Assembly: GCF_004366035.1 (NCBI RefSeq)
Contig: NZ_SOEE01000005.1
Location: 310,001 to 374,000, forward strand
Source: Cytobacillus oceanisediminis
Lineage (GTDB): Bacteria; Bacillota; Bacilli; Bacillales; Cytobacillaceae
Reading direction: 5' to 3'
Length of the DNA stretch: 64,000 nt
Part shown: positions 8,015 to 16,331 of the stretch, piece by piece
Layout: the number at the start of each line of letters is the position of its first letter
Numbering within the stretch: the first letter of the stretch is position 1
Notes under the pieces: generated by a model
Databases searched by the model: none
Told to the model about the DNA's origin: nothing
What the model saw: the letters and a program-made list of their open reading frames with translations, nothing else
Translations under genes and position numbers: made by a program

Positions 8015-8617
8015 TTATTTTGATGCATCTTCTGCCATTTTCAGCGCCTGCCGGTATTCGTCAGGACGGTTCATGTTAAAAAAGTGCGCATCCCTATATA
8101 AAAATCCCAAATTCTTAAGCTCTTCATCTTTTATGATTCTGCTATCGATTTCCTGCAGAAATTGGCGGATCCGCAGTTTATTTTCCCTCAATGCCAGCTC
8201 TGCTGCATCTTTTGCATCCTTTCGGTAAGCGGCAAAAAGCGGGTGAAGCTGCCCTCCGATTTCAGGCACGGACGCCTGATGATGATCCAGCTGTTCAAGA
8301 AGAAGCCTGGCAAGCTCCCCGGATATGAATGGCATATCACATGCCACAATCAGATTGTTTTGAGTCATGGATTCAGACAGGCCGGCATGAATTCCAGCCA
8401 GTGGCCCTTTTTCTTTCCAGCGGTCGCTTACAAGAGGAAGGCCGAGAAACTGATAATCTTCCTGTTTATTGGCTACGATGATGACATTGGGCAATATAGA
8501 AGACAGCTGATTGGCGATTCGCTCAATAACTGTTTTGCCGCCTATTTTCAGCAGGGCTTTATTCTCCCCCATCCGGCTTGAATGTCCTCCTGCCAAAATG
8601 ATGCCTGTACTGCTCAT
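8015..8617 (-). CDS. mobA: Molybdenum cofactor guanylyltransferase MobA
   Basis: Transfers GMP to Mo-molybdopterin to make the guanine dinucleotide cofactor used by enzymes such as nitrate reductase and formate dehydrogenases. The N-terminal nucleotidyltransferase signature IILAGGHSSRMGENKALL is clear, and CDMPFISGEL carries the metal-binding aspartate. 200 residues from the ATG at 8617, which follows GGTGAGGG. First gene of the cluster, 62 bp upstream of moaE. The precursor genes moaA, moaC and moeA are not in the window. Confidence 0.94.
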   Translation of the reverse strand: MSSTGIILAGGHSSRMGENKALLKIGGKTVIERIANQLSSILPNVIIVANKQEDYQFLGLPLVSDRWKEKGPLAGIHAGLSESMTQNNLIVACDMPFISGELARLLLEQLDHHQASVPEIGGQLHPLFAAYRKDAKDAAELALRENKLRIRQFLQEIDSRIIKDEELKNLGFLYRDAHFFNMNRPDEYRQALKMAEDASK

Positions 8618-8731
8618 TTCCCTCACCGTCTTTCGATGTATCTATCGTTATCCTTTTATTTTACCATCTATTCCGGCCTGTTTCTTTTAAGAAGTCCGCC
8701 GGAGTTGGCAATATTGTGACGTTCAGCAGGA

Positions 8732-8855
8732 TTTATTTTGCTGAGGTTAATTTATTTGCAGATAGTCGAGGTTTATGTGCGGATAAGCGTGATTTATGTG
8801 CGGATAAGCGTGATTTATGTGCGCATAGCCATTTTTATGTACGTTCATGTGTTCA
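8732..8855 (+). repeat. 21-bp-period intergenic repeat island 2
   Basis: Units start at 8732, 8751, 8772, 8793, 8814 and 8834. The core is TTTATGTGCGGATAAG, and two units at 8772 and 8793 are nearly identical. It lies in the 365-bp gap between mobA and pdxK. An open frame crossing it encodes only the repeat (YVRISVIYVRIS) and is rejected. Nothing else is recognised in the gap. Confidence 0.75.
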
Positions 8856-8982
8856 TCGTATTTTTGCCTAAAGGAGCGGTTAACTTAATGCTATCTGCAG
8901 TCCTTAATAGTTTTTACCTTTTTCAATTATTGTTATAATTAGAAAAAGATATCCAGCAGCACTTCAAGGAGGAATTATGCAT

Positions 8983-9810
8983 ATGACGATGAAAAAAGTA
9001 ATGACCATTGCCGGTTCAGATACGAGCGGCGGCGCGGGAATCCAGGCAGACCTTAAGACATTCCAGGAGCTTGGCGTTTACGGGATGACTGCGCTGACTA
9101 CCATCGTGACGATGGATCCTAAAAATAACTGGAGCCACAACGTGTTTCCGATTTCGACAGACATTCTGGAAACACAGATCGAAACAATTATGTCTACAGG
9201 AATCGACGCGATGAAAACTGGCATGTTAGGTTCTGAAGACGTGATTAAAATTGCGGCAAAGACCATTAAAGAAAACAGCCTGGATCATGTTGTCATCGAT
9301 CCGGTCATGGTCTGCAAAGGTGAGGATGAGCCGATTCATCCTGAATTAAACGAAGCATTAAGAGATTTGCTTGTGCCGCTTGCAACAGTGGTAACACCAA
9401 ATTTATTCGAAGCATGGCAGCTGGCTAAAACAGGTCCGATCAAGACTGTGGAGGACATGAAGGAAGCGGCTGTTAAAATTCATGAGCTTGGTGCGAAGTA
9501 TGTATTAATCAAGGGCGGCAGCAAGCTTCAGCACGAAAAAGCAGTTGATCTTCTATATGATGGACAAGAGTTCACTCTTTATGAAAGCGAGCGCGTTGAA
9601 ACGACTTACACTCATGGCGCAGGCTGCACCTACTCTTCTGCAATCACAGCAGAAATCGCGAAAGGCAAACCTGTCAAAGAAGCGGTTCAAACAGCGAAGG
9701 ATTTCATCACTGCCGCCATCAACCATGGCTTTAAGCTAAATGAATATGTTGGCCCTACAATGCCTGGTGCTTACCGCAAATTTGGTGCAGGCCGTCTTGA
9801 ATCAGAATAA
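8983..9810 (+). CDS. pdxK: Pyridoxine/pyridoxal kinase (PdxK, ThiD-like)
   Basis: Phosphorylates vitamin B6 vitamers for PLP salvage; the protein is a ThiD-type ribokinase-fold kinase. The motifs TIAGSDTSGGAGIQADLKTF at the N-terminus, DPVMVCKGEDE in the middle and the anion-hole motif TYTHGAGCTYSSA near the C-terminus are characteristic. The start ATG at 8983 lies 10 nt past AGGAGG and aligns best with the N-terminus of B. subtilis PdxK; ATG 8977 is the alternative. The gene lies downstream of ung in B. subtilis as well. A close ThiD activity on HMP cannot be excluded. Confidence 0.9.
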   Translation: MTMKKVMTIAGSDTSGGAGIQADLKTFQELGVYGMTALTTIVTMDPKNNWSHNVFPISTDILETQIETIMSTGIDAMKTGMLGSEDVIKIAAKTIKENSLDHVVIDPVMVCKGEDEPIHPELNEALRDLLVPLATVVTPNLFEAWQLAKTGPIKTVEDMKEAAVKIHELGAKYVLIKGGSKLQHEKAVDLLYDGQEFTLYESERVETTYTHGAGCTYSSAITAEIAKGKPVKEAVQTAKDFITAAINHGFKLNEYVGPTMPGAYRKFGAGRLESE

Positions 9811-9818
9811 GCATGATG

Positions 9819-9847
9819 AAACAGAGTCCGACGGGGCTCTGTTTTTT
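9819..9847 (+). terminator. Terminator after pdxK
   Basis: AACAGAGTCC and GGGGCTCTGTT form a stem, followed by T6, just past the pdxK stop. Confidence 0.8.
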
Positions 9848-9850
9848 CCA

Positions 9851-9905
9851 TGGCGGTTAAGCAGATATATTGATTTTTCGCGGACAATTTAAAAATTTCG
9901 CGGTT
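9851..9905. repeat. Short GCGG-phased repeat island 3
   Basis: GCGGTTAA, GCGGACAA and GCGGTTAT occur at 9853, 9880 and 9900. The last two are 20 bp apart and both follow TTTC. This looks like a degenerate short member of the 20-21 bp repeat class. Confidence 0.45.
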
Positions 9906-10026
9906 ATATCTTTTTAGCACCCTCGCTGAGATTACTTTTTCGCTTTTCATTTCTTTTTTTAGTAAGATAAACATATAAATGCCGTCTCAAACGAATATGA
10001 AGATAAAACGGAAGGGGGACTATAGA

Positions 10027-10374
10027 GTGGAACCAGCAGTGAAAGAACATGTACAAAAAGAGATTGACCGCCTTGCCAATAAAGAGGTCTTTATTCATCT
10101 GGAAACAACAAACGGAGCGTATGCTTCCCATTTTGATGAAAGCTTCTTTTCTTCAGGTGCCTATATCCGCAATGCCAAATTGGTTTATGAACATGGAAAA
10201 ATCACCGGAAAAGGCCCTTACCGGGTTGGATTGAAAATGAATTTTGGCTGGGTGTATGCTGAAGGAATTACCCACTTTGAAGTCGATGAAGAAGACAGGC
10301 TCCTTTTAGCCGGCCATGATTTCAGCGGCAAGCTTGCAGTCGCCCTGCAAATTAGTGAAACACCTTTTGAATAA
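10027..10374 (+). CDS. yojF: YojF family protein (DUF1806)
   Basis: A 115-residue protein closely resembling B. subtilis YojF, with the conserved stretch VFIHLETTNGAYASHFDE and GPYRVGLKMNFGWVYAEGITHFE. The family is almost always paired with bshB2, as here (gap of 40 bp), so a role in bacillithiol metabolism is likely but unproven. The start is GTG at 10027 after AGGGGG; an ATG at 9979 has no ribosome site. Confidence 0.85.
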   Translation: MEPAVKEHVQKEIDRLANKEVFIHLETTNGAYASHFDESFFSSGAYIRNAKLVYEHGKITGKGPYRVGLKMNFGWVYAEGITHFEVDEEDRLLLAGHDFSGKLAVALQISETPFE

Positions 10375-10414
10375 TTAGGGGCTCAGAGGACACCAAATGG
10401 AAAGGAGCACGACC

Positions 10415-11083
10415 ATGATGGAAAAGGAAAGACATGTACTCGTCATCTTCCCTCATCCGGACGATGAAGCATTTGGCGTTTCAGGAACGATTTCCTTACA
10501 TATCGATAACGGCACACCTGTCACCTACGCATGCCTGACGCTTGGAGAAATGGGGCGCAATATGGGAAATCCCCCTTTTGCCACCAGGGAAACTCTGCCG
10601 AAAATCCGTAAAGAAGAGCTGGAGGAAGCAGCCAGGGTTTTGGGCATCCAGGACTTAAGAATGCTGGGGTTTCGCGATAAAACAGTAGAGTTTGAGGATG
10701 AAGAAAAGCTCGCGAACAGACTGGGAGTCATCATCGGTGAGACAAACCCTTCCCTCATCATCACGTTTTATCCGGGATACGCTGTGCACCCGGATCATGA
10801 CGCAACAGGCGCCGCTGTGATCCGTGCGGTAAAAGAGCTGCCTGCTGACAAGCGTCCGAAGGTTCACTGTGTCGCATTCTCCAATAACTGTGAGGAAGAA
10901 ATCGGCCAGGCTGATGTTGTCAATGACGTCAGTGCGGTTGCAGACCGAAAGATTGCAGCGATCAAGGCACATGCCTCACAGACACAGCTGATGGCAGCGA
11001 ATATGGAAGAAAGCATTAAAAAGCAAGAGCCTGAAGTATTGGCCAGAATGTATAAAGAGCGTTTTTGGACCTATAATTTCTAA
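10415..11083 (+). CDS. bshB2: Bacillithiol biosynthesis deacetylase BshB2
   Basis: Zinc-dependent deacetylase of the PIG-L/LmbE family, which removes acetyl from GlcNAc-malate in bacillithiol synthesis; BshB2 paralogues may also act on S-conjugates. The zinc motif HPDDE is at residues 14-18 and the second metal and acid region is AVHPDHDATG. 222 residues. The start is the ATG at 10415, preceded by AAAGGAG; the ATG at 10397 lies upstream of that site. It forms an operon with yojF. Confidence 0.92.
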   Translation: MMEKERHVLVIFPHPDDEAFGVSGTISLHIDNGTPVTYACLTLGEMGRNMGNPPFATRETLPKIRKEELEEAARVLGIQDLRMLGFRDKTVEFEDEEKLANRLGVIIGETNPSLIITFYPGYAVHPDHDATGAAVIRAVKELPADKRPKVHCVAFSNNCEEEIGQADVVNDVSAVADRKIAAIKAHASQTQLMAANMEESIKKQEPEVLARMYKERFWTYNF

Positions 11084-11093
11084 AGATAGAACA

Positions 11094-11125
11094 TGCCGCC
11101 CCTGATTTCAGAGCGGCTTTTTTTA
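11094..11125 (+). terminator. Terminator after bshB2
   Basis: GCCGC and GCGGC, with inner CTGA/TCAG pairing, followed by T7. Confidence 0.8.
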
Positions 11126-11205
11126 TGGTTTTAGTTTTCTGAATATTAACTACTTTTTACCCATGAGCTGCCTCCGTTATGATGTTAGAATTTCCTTAAG
11201 TAGTT

Positions 11206-11245
11206 CGCAAACGGTTTCATTCGCCTTTTGATGCAATCGGTTGCA
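11206..11245 (+). promoter_or_regulatory. Two CRE/LacI-family operators upstream of the amylase gene
   Basis: CGCAAACGGTTTCA (11206-11219) fits the relaxed CRE consensus TGNAANCGNWNNCW except its first base. TGCAATCGGTTGCA (11232-11245) fits at all positions and is nearly palindromic. A TATACT -10 sequence follows at 11247-11252, so a bound repressor would block polymerase. The binder may be CcpA, a maltose-type LacI-family regulator, or both. Confidence 0.6.
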
Positions 11246-11292
11246 CTATACTTATTACCCACTTTAACTCATCTAATTAGGGAGGGAAAATT

Positions 11293-14200
11293 ATGGACAA
11301 ATATAGGAAAGCTGGCATCTTGATCATGCTCCTAAGCTTGATTCTCAGTTTATTCACGGGAATTCATCCTCACTTATCCTCTGCCAGCACAGTCGAAAGC
11401 CCTGTAGTGGACGGGAATCAAGTTACTTTCTCCTATCAGGGAGAAGCTCAGCAGGTCCGGGTTGCCGGCAGTTTTACCGGCTGGCAAGATGGAGCATTGG
11501 CAATGACGAAGGGCGAAAACAATATATGGTCAAAGACTATTCTTTTATCACCTGGAGTCTATGAATATAAATTTATTCTGGATGACAGCAATTGGATTAC
11601 TGATCCGGCAAATAGCAAGACTGCTAATGGAAACAGCTTACTGGCTATTAGCGGATTAACGACTGAAATGCCTGCTGATGCTGTAAAAGACACCATGATT
11701 CCTCTTTCGGCTAAATTAGTACATAGCAGCGGCACTATCGAAGATGTGCAGCCAGCCTGGAGATTAAAAACGGAAGCAAATGGCGTTGAGGTGAAAAATA
11801 ATCAGCTGGCAATCTCCAATTCTGCTGAAGCAGGAAGCGTAACTATCATTGGCGAATTCAATGGCTATACACTAGAGCATAGCTTCAGCATTATCAGTCA
11901 GATGAATAGCTACAAAATAAACTACTGGCGCGATGACGGGAAGCAATTCAATTGGGATTTATGGGCATGGGAGGACGGAAAAAACGGCAAGGCTTACCCA
12001 TTTACAAACCGTATAGAAGGTTTTGCCCAAGCTAAGATTTCTGTTCCTTCGAGTAAAATCCATGTCATTCCCCGTCCTGGAAACTGGGATACTCAGGATA
12101 TTTCCAGAACCATTACCATGCCTGATGGCCAAAATGAAGCAGAGGTATGGCTCGCTGAGGGCGACCAAACCGTTTATTACTCAAAAGAGGAATTTGACGA
12201 TCGGAATGCAGAAGATAACCGTCGTTTTATTGAGTTTACGTATTTAAGAGACAAGCACGATTATGAAGGCTGGAACATTTGGACCTGGCAGACTGGCATA
12301 AAAGATGGGCAGGCAGATTTTACCGAAGTCAATGACAAGGGGGCTGTTGCATTGATTGAAATTGGCCAGCAGACTGAGCAAATGGGATTTGTGCTTCGCA
12401 AAGGAACAGGCTGGGACCAAAAGGATCCTTATGGTGCCGACCGCTATATTAAAACAGGGAATGACAATTTCACCAAGGTTATAGTCAAAAGCGGCCAGAG
12501 TGAATTCTATCAGGTCCCTTCTATTACGGGGCCTCTCCTGAACAATAGCAGTCTTACTCTTTATTTTAGAGATCCGGAGCTGTTCAAACAGGGAGAAATG
12601 GATTCGATTGAAAAGGTGCAGGCAAAGTTGAATGGTCAGATTTACGATATGCAGTACTCCCTTAAGGAAGAACGTTTCTTTGTGAAGATTGATCAATTGG
12701 AAGAAGGAACATACGAGTACTCTTTCCTTGTTACTAGAGATGGAGAACCTTCTGAAATGAAAGATCCTTATAATGAGAAGTCATCCCTCACCTATAAAAA
12801 CCCAACAGCAAAAATCAGAACTGACGTGAGTCCAAATAAAGTTTCATACAATGAAAATGCTGTTTTATCCATTGAAACAGTACTTTCCGATCCTGAGGTA
12901 TCTATTAAAGAAGCTTACGCTGACCTATCCGCTATCGGCGGAAGCAGCAAAGTCAGTATTGACCCGGCATTAAATGCACACACCATATCCATTGATCAAG
13001 CTGTAACGGCAGGCATTAAGAAGCTGCCGATCACGGTAATTGATGAATATGGGAATTTCCATACTGGAGAAGCTTCCGTTGAAGTCAAAACCCGTACCTT
13101 CAGCGGCAAAAAGGATGATTTTGATTGGGATGAGGCACGCATTTACTTTATGCTGACAGATCGATTTAACAATGGAGATTCTTCCAACGATGATCCAAAC
13201 CATTCAAATTATGATACGTCCCATCTGGAAACCTATCATGGCGGAGATTTCCGGGGAGTGATTGAAAGACTGGATTATCTCGAGGACCTTGGCATTAACA
13301 CGATTTGGATCACACCGATCGTCGACAACATCAATTGGGACCTGCGCCATGATAAAGATGGAAACCAATATGGCTATCATGGCTACTGGGCAAAGGATTT
13401 TACAAAATTGGATGAGCATCTTGGGGACATCAAGACATTCCAGGAACTTTTGGAAAAAGCACATGACCGCGGCATAAAAGTGATGGTGGATGTGGTACTG
13501 AACCATACCGGATATGGATTAAAGGAAAACGATCATTCCATTGGACTTGGAATTCCCAACTTCCCTTCTGATGCTGACCGCGAGCGCTTTACGGGCATGC
13601 TGCGGGATGGAGGAAATGATACCATCCGCGGCGAGCTGGCCGGATTGCCTGATTTTAAAACGGAGGAAGAAGAGGTCCGCAGACAAATTATTGACTGGCA
13701 GACAGACTGGCTTGAAAAAGCAAAAACGGACCGCGGAGATACGATTGATTACTTCCGTGTGGATACCGTTAAACACGTGGAGCACACAACATGGAAAGCA
13801 TTTAAAAATGCCCTGACTGAAATCAGGCCTGACTTTAAAATCATAGGCGAATATTACGGCGGCCACATCGATGAACATGGAGGCTTTCTGAACAGCGGCG
13901 AAATGGACTCCATCCTCGATTTTGATTTTAAACATACCGCTGCTGATTTCATTAACGGCAAAATCGACGCAGCTGAAGCAAAATTACAGGCTCGAAATGA
14001 TAAGCTCTCAAATACGGCAGCTCTTGGCCAATTTTTAAGCAGTCATGATGAAGACGGCTTCCTGATCACAAGTGCGGGCAATGATTGGGGCAAAATGAAA
14101 ATTGCCTCTGCCCTCCAAATAACGTCAAAGGGACAGCCAGTTATCTATTATGGGGAAGAAATCGGCCTTTCCGGCAAACATGCAGGAGATATGGATAAAG

Positions 14201-14589
14201 GAGAGTTTAATGAAAACCGCTATGACTTTGACTGGTCCCTAATCGAAAATGACATGCACAAGCACTACCGGAAGCTCCTTAACATCCGGAAGGATTACTC
14301 AGCAGTGTTTTCAAAAGGTACACGCGAAAAGCTGGCAGGCAGTGACGCTAATGGGTATCTAGTTTTTAACCGCTCCTATAACGGCATAAATGCTGTTGTA
14401 GGCATAAACACTATGACGGATAAAATGAAAGTAACAGTAAAAGTCCCATTTGCCGCCGGAAGCAAGGTCATTGATCAATATTCCGGAAAGAAATATTCAG
14501 TGGACAAAAATCGGCAGATTAAAGTCAAACTGCCCGGCAGAAATGAGGGCGGTACGGTCATTCTAGTTTTGGATGAAAAAAGGAATTAA
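11293..14589 (+). CDS. Secreted multidomain GH13 amylase/pullulanase-type enzyme
   Basis: Extracellular starch-degrading enzyme of 1098 residues. A signal peptide ends near residue 32. Then come an AMPK/CBM48-like immunoglobulin domain (about 36-120, VRVAGSFTGW), a linker domain, two pullulanase-associated (PUD/CBM41-like) domains (about 206-300 and 310-405), further beta-sandwich segments (about 418-600) and the GH13 barrel (about 610-1010). Catalytic residues are visible: Asp824 in FRVDTVKHV, Glu853 in IIGEYYG and Asp919 in LSSHDEDG; region I is DVVLNH from 733. There is no cell-wall anchor. Whether alpha-1,4, alpha-1,6 or both bonds are cut cannot be read from the sequence. Start after GGAGGG. 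Confidence 0.9.
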   Translation: MDKYRKAGILIMLLSLILSLFTGIHPHLSSASTVESPVVDGNQVTFSYQGEAQQVRVAGSFTGWQDGALAMTKGENNIWSKTILLSPGVYEYKFILDDSNWITDPANSKTANGNSLLAISGLTTEMPADAVKDTMIPLSAKLVHSSGTIEDVQPAWRLKTEANGVEVKNNQLAISNSAEAGSVTIIGEFNGYTLEHSFSIISQMNSYKINYWRDDGKQFNWDLWAWEDGKNGKAYPFTNRIEGFAQAKISVPSSKIHVIPRPGNWDTQDISRTITMPDGQNEAEVWLAEGDQTVYYSKEEFDDRNAEDNRRFIEFTYLRDKHDYEGWNIWTWQTGIKDGQADFTEVNDKGAVALIEIGQQTEQMGFVLRKGTGWDQKDPYGADRYIKTGNDNFTKVIVKSGQSEFYQVPSITGPLLNNSSLTLYFRDPELFKQGEMDSIEKVQAKLNGQIYDMQYSLKEERFFVKIDQLEEGTYEYSFLVTRDGEPSEMKDPYNEKSSLTYKNPTAKIRTDVSPNKVSYNENAVLSIETVLSDPEVSIKEAYADLSAIGGSSKVSIDPALNAHTISIDQAVTAGIKKLPITVIDEYGNFHTGEASVEVKTRTFSGKKDDFDWDEARIYFMLTDRFNNGDSSNDDPNHSNYDTSHLETYHGGDFRGVIERLDYLEDLGINTIWITPIVDNINWDLRHDKDGNQYGYHGYWAKDFTKLDEHLGDIKTFQELLEKAHDRGIKVMVDVVLNHTGYGLKENDHSIGLGIPNFPSDADRERFTGMLRDGGNDTIRGELAGLPDFKTEEEEVRRQIIDWQTDWLEKAKTDRGDTIDYFRVDTVKHVEHTTWKAFKNALTEIRPDFKIIGEYYGGHIDEHGGFLNSGEMDSILDFDFKHTAADFINGKIDAAEAKLQARNDKLSNTAALGQFLSSHDEDGFLITSAGNDWGKMKIASALQITSKGQPVIYYGEEIGLSGKHAGDMDKGEFNENRYDFDWSLIENDMHKHYRKLLNIRKDYSAVFSKGTREKLAGSDANGYLVFNRSYNGINAVVGINTMTDKMKVTVKVPFAAGSKVIDQYSGKKYSVDKNRQIKVKLPGRNEGGTVILVLDEKRN

Positions 14590-14591
14590 TA

Positions 14592-14632
14592 AAAACAGGG
14601 AGCCTCTCTAATGGAGAGGCTCCCTGTTTTCC
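14592..14632 (+). terminator. Terminator after the amylase gene
   Basis: AAACAGGGAGCCTCTC and its complement form a long perfect stem around a short loop, ending in TTTT. Confidence 0.92.
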
Positions 14633-14689
14633 TGTTCCATGTACGCATAGCAAGCCTCCTCATCACACGACGAAAACCGTTAAGAACCT

Positions 14690-14738
14690 GCTCCCATGAG
14701 GTGTCCGGGGGTAGTCAAGGCGCCTTGCGCTTTTCTTA
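14690..14738 (-). repeat. Mosaic intergenic repeat, copy 3 (fragment, inverted)
   Basis: On the minus strand the sequence reads AAGAAAAGCGCAAGGCGCC, the 5' module of the family. It runs directly into the end of the SRPBCC gene. Confidence 0.55.
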
Positions 14739-15170
14739 TTTCTCCATCATTTCCTTCAAATACTGAAGCTGGCTTCCGTCTTCCCGCTTCACAATATTCA
14801 CGATGAAACGCTTCGTTAATTTGGCGACAAGACCGCTGGTTTTGACGTTTGCTTCCATCTCCACCTGCGTTCCTTCTTCTATTTCATGAAAATCATATTT
14901 AAATTCTGTTATAAGTCCATTGGCATTGCTGCGGGTGGTATAGGTTCTGTCTTGTTTGAAATCAATGATTTCAATATCTGCACTGATTTTTTTCCCTCTG
15001 ACCATGCGGGTTTCAATGAACTTTGTACCTTTTCCGATCTCGCCCTCGGTCTGTTTTTCCACTTTCACAACAAACGGCATGAGTTCAGGGACATTTTCCA
15101 TCTTAATCATATAATCGAATACTTCATGTAAAGGTTTATTGATAATTTCACTGGAACGAAAGTCAGCCAT
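14736..15170 (-). CDS. SRPBCC (polyketide cyclase/START-like) family protein
   Basis: A 144-residue protein with the helix-grip fold pattern of SRPBCC proteins: IINKPLHEVFDYMIKMENVPELMPFV at the N-terminus, a central beta sheet and a long C-terminal helix. Such proteins bind hydrophobic ligands; the ligand here is unknown. The start is the ATG at 15170 after GAGGTG. A TATAAT -10 box and a perfect 21-bp inverted repeat lie directly upstream, so expression is probably controlled by a dedicated repressor. Confidence 0.8.
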   Translation of the reverse strand: MADFRSSEIINKPLHEVFDYMIKMENVPELMPFVVKVEKQTEGEIGKGTKFIETRMVRGKKISADIEIIDFKQDRTYTTRSNANGLITEFKYDFHEIEEGTQVEMEANVKTSGLVAKLTKRFIVNIVKREDGSQLQYLKEMMEK

Positions 15171-15183
15171 GCTTTGCACCTCA

Positions 15184-15211
15184 GAGTCATAGAGTCTATG
15201 ACTCTATTATA
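15184..15211 (-). promoter_or_regulatory. Operator palindrome and -10 box of the SRPBCC gene
   Basis: GAGTCATAGA, one G, then TCTATGACTC form a perfect 10+1+10 inverted repeat at 15184-15204. On the minus strand a TATAAT (15211-15206) immediately precedes it, so the palindrome covers the likely transcription start. No -35 with a good match is visible. The regulator is not identified in the window. Confidence 0.65.
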
Positions 15212-15231
15212 TATCAAAAAAGCCGGGCTGA

Positions 15232-15352
15232 CTAAGGAAAGCGGAAGCGCCTTGCTACGAAGGAACACAGACTAAGAACGCCACATCCTCCCAAAGGCTG
15301 GCACTTTAATCGTGCGATGATAAAGCTGTCGAAGCATTCTTTGTGGAGCAAG
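15232..15352 (+). repeat. Mosaic intergenic repeat, copy 4
   Basis: GGAAAGCGGAAGCGCCTTGC, then GGAACACAGACTAAGAACGC and a CGTGCGATGATAAAGCTGTCG module. It shares blocks with the copies at 24.0 and 58.5 kb. Confidence 0.65.
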
Positions 15353-15402
15353 ACATTTCTATCATTTTAAATTTGTCTTTCTCACCTTAAAAGCACCTGC
15401 CC

Positions 15403-16125
15403 TTACAGCCCCTGATGGTAAAGGGAGCAGAATTTACACCAGTCCACAATAACGATTTTTCTGCCTGTAATTTCGATGATTCCTTCTTTTTTCAGTCTGG
15501 AAAAAACCCGGCTGACACTTTCCCGGGATGTTCCGACAAGGGTGGAGAATTCCTGGACGGTTATGGGAAGTTCAAGATGCATTCGGTTACAGTGGTTGGC
15601 GCCGAATTTTTCCGCGAGCCTTTCCAATGTCCGGACGGTTTTTGAGTACACATCAAGCAGGGCGATGTCCCTCAGAATGGAGGTCATATCACGCAGCGAT
15701 TCACTCATATAGCGGATAATCTGAACAGCCATTTCCGGTGAATACAGAAGCTCCTGTTCCAGATCATCCGTGTTCAGAAAGTAGATTTCACCATCCTGCA
15801 CCATTGTACCCGTCGCAGGATAGGTTTGACCCGTCTGGTTAAAAAGGTTGGCTTCTGCAAAAATCTCGCCTTTTTTCTTAATGCAAACAATCAGTTCGTT
15901 GCCATGTTCATCCTGTTTCGTCAGCTTCACAATGCCGGAATGAACAAAGTAAACTCCTTTGGCGACTTCATATTCAGACATAATTCTTTCGCCTTTCAAA
16001 TAAGCTTTCTTAATAATCCGTTTATCGATCAGCTGTATGGATTCACTGGGGAGTTCTTTAAAAATTTCAATCTTGCCTAAAAATTCATCGATTAACGGCC
16101 TATGATCGTGCTTTTCATTTTCCAT
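15403..16125 (-). CDS. Crp/Fnr family transcriptional regulator
   Basis: A 240-residue regulator with an N-terminal cyclic-nucleotide-like beta-roll (about 18-135), a dimerisation helix and a C-terminal winged helix whose recognition helix is TSRESVSRVFSRLKKEG. The C-terminus contains CKFC (Cys230 and Cys233), reminiscent of the C-terminal iron-sulfur cysteines of B. subtilis Fnr, but only two are present there; other cysteines are at 81 and 179. An anaerobiosis or redox role is therefore possible, not shown. The ATG at 16125 has GGGGG 6 nt upstream; ATG 16131 abuts it. Confidence 0.85.
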   Translation of the reverse strand: MENEKHDHRPLIDEFLGKIEIFKELPSESIQLIDKRIIKKAYLKGERIMSEYEVAKGVYFVHSGIVKLTKQDEHGNELIVCIKKKGEIFAEANLFNQTGQTYPATGTMVQDGEIYFLNTDDLEQELLYSPEMAVQIIRYMSESLRDMTSILRDIALLDVYSKTVRTLERLAEKFGANHCNRMHLELPITVQEFSTLVGTSRESVSRVFSRLKKEGIIEITGRKIVIVDWCKFCSLYHQGL

Positions 16126-16241
16126 TCCCATCCCCCGCTTTTACAATTCTATTAGAAATATTTTAGCTAAGATGCGTTTAGGAAGAAGTGACTTAACTCA
16201 CAAAAGCCTGATCATGCTTGAAATTCATTTGTCGAAAATAA

Positions 16242-16307
16242 TGAGTGATTACTCACTTTACAAACAGGTTGCTTTTCCTTTATGATTTATATGAGTGATT
16301 ACTCACT
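16242..16307 (+). promoter_or_regulatory. Promoter of ABC exporter flanked by two identical operators
   Basis: TGAGTGATTACTCACT occurs at 16242-16257 and 16292-16307, exactly 50 bp apart. Each contains AGTGA-N4-TCACT. A promoter lies between them: TTTACA at 16257-16262, an 18-bp spacer and TATGAT at 16281-16286. One operator touches the -35 and the other covers the start point. The layout suits repression by the TetR protein encoded at the end of this unit. Confidence 0.75.
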
Positions 16308-16331
16308 TTTTAGCGAAAAAGGAGTGAACCA

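Noticed and set aside
8738..8938. 66-codon open frame with repeated YVRISVIYVRIS
   Set aside because: It is the translation of the 21-bp repeat island and has no ribosome site.
11228..11252. TTGATG with TATACT as the amylase promoter
   Set aside because: The spacer is only 13 bp; only the -10 was retained as a suggestion.
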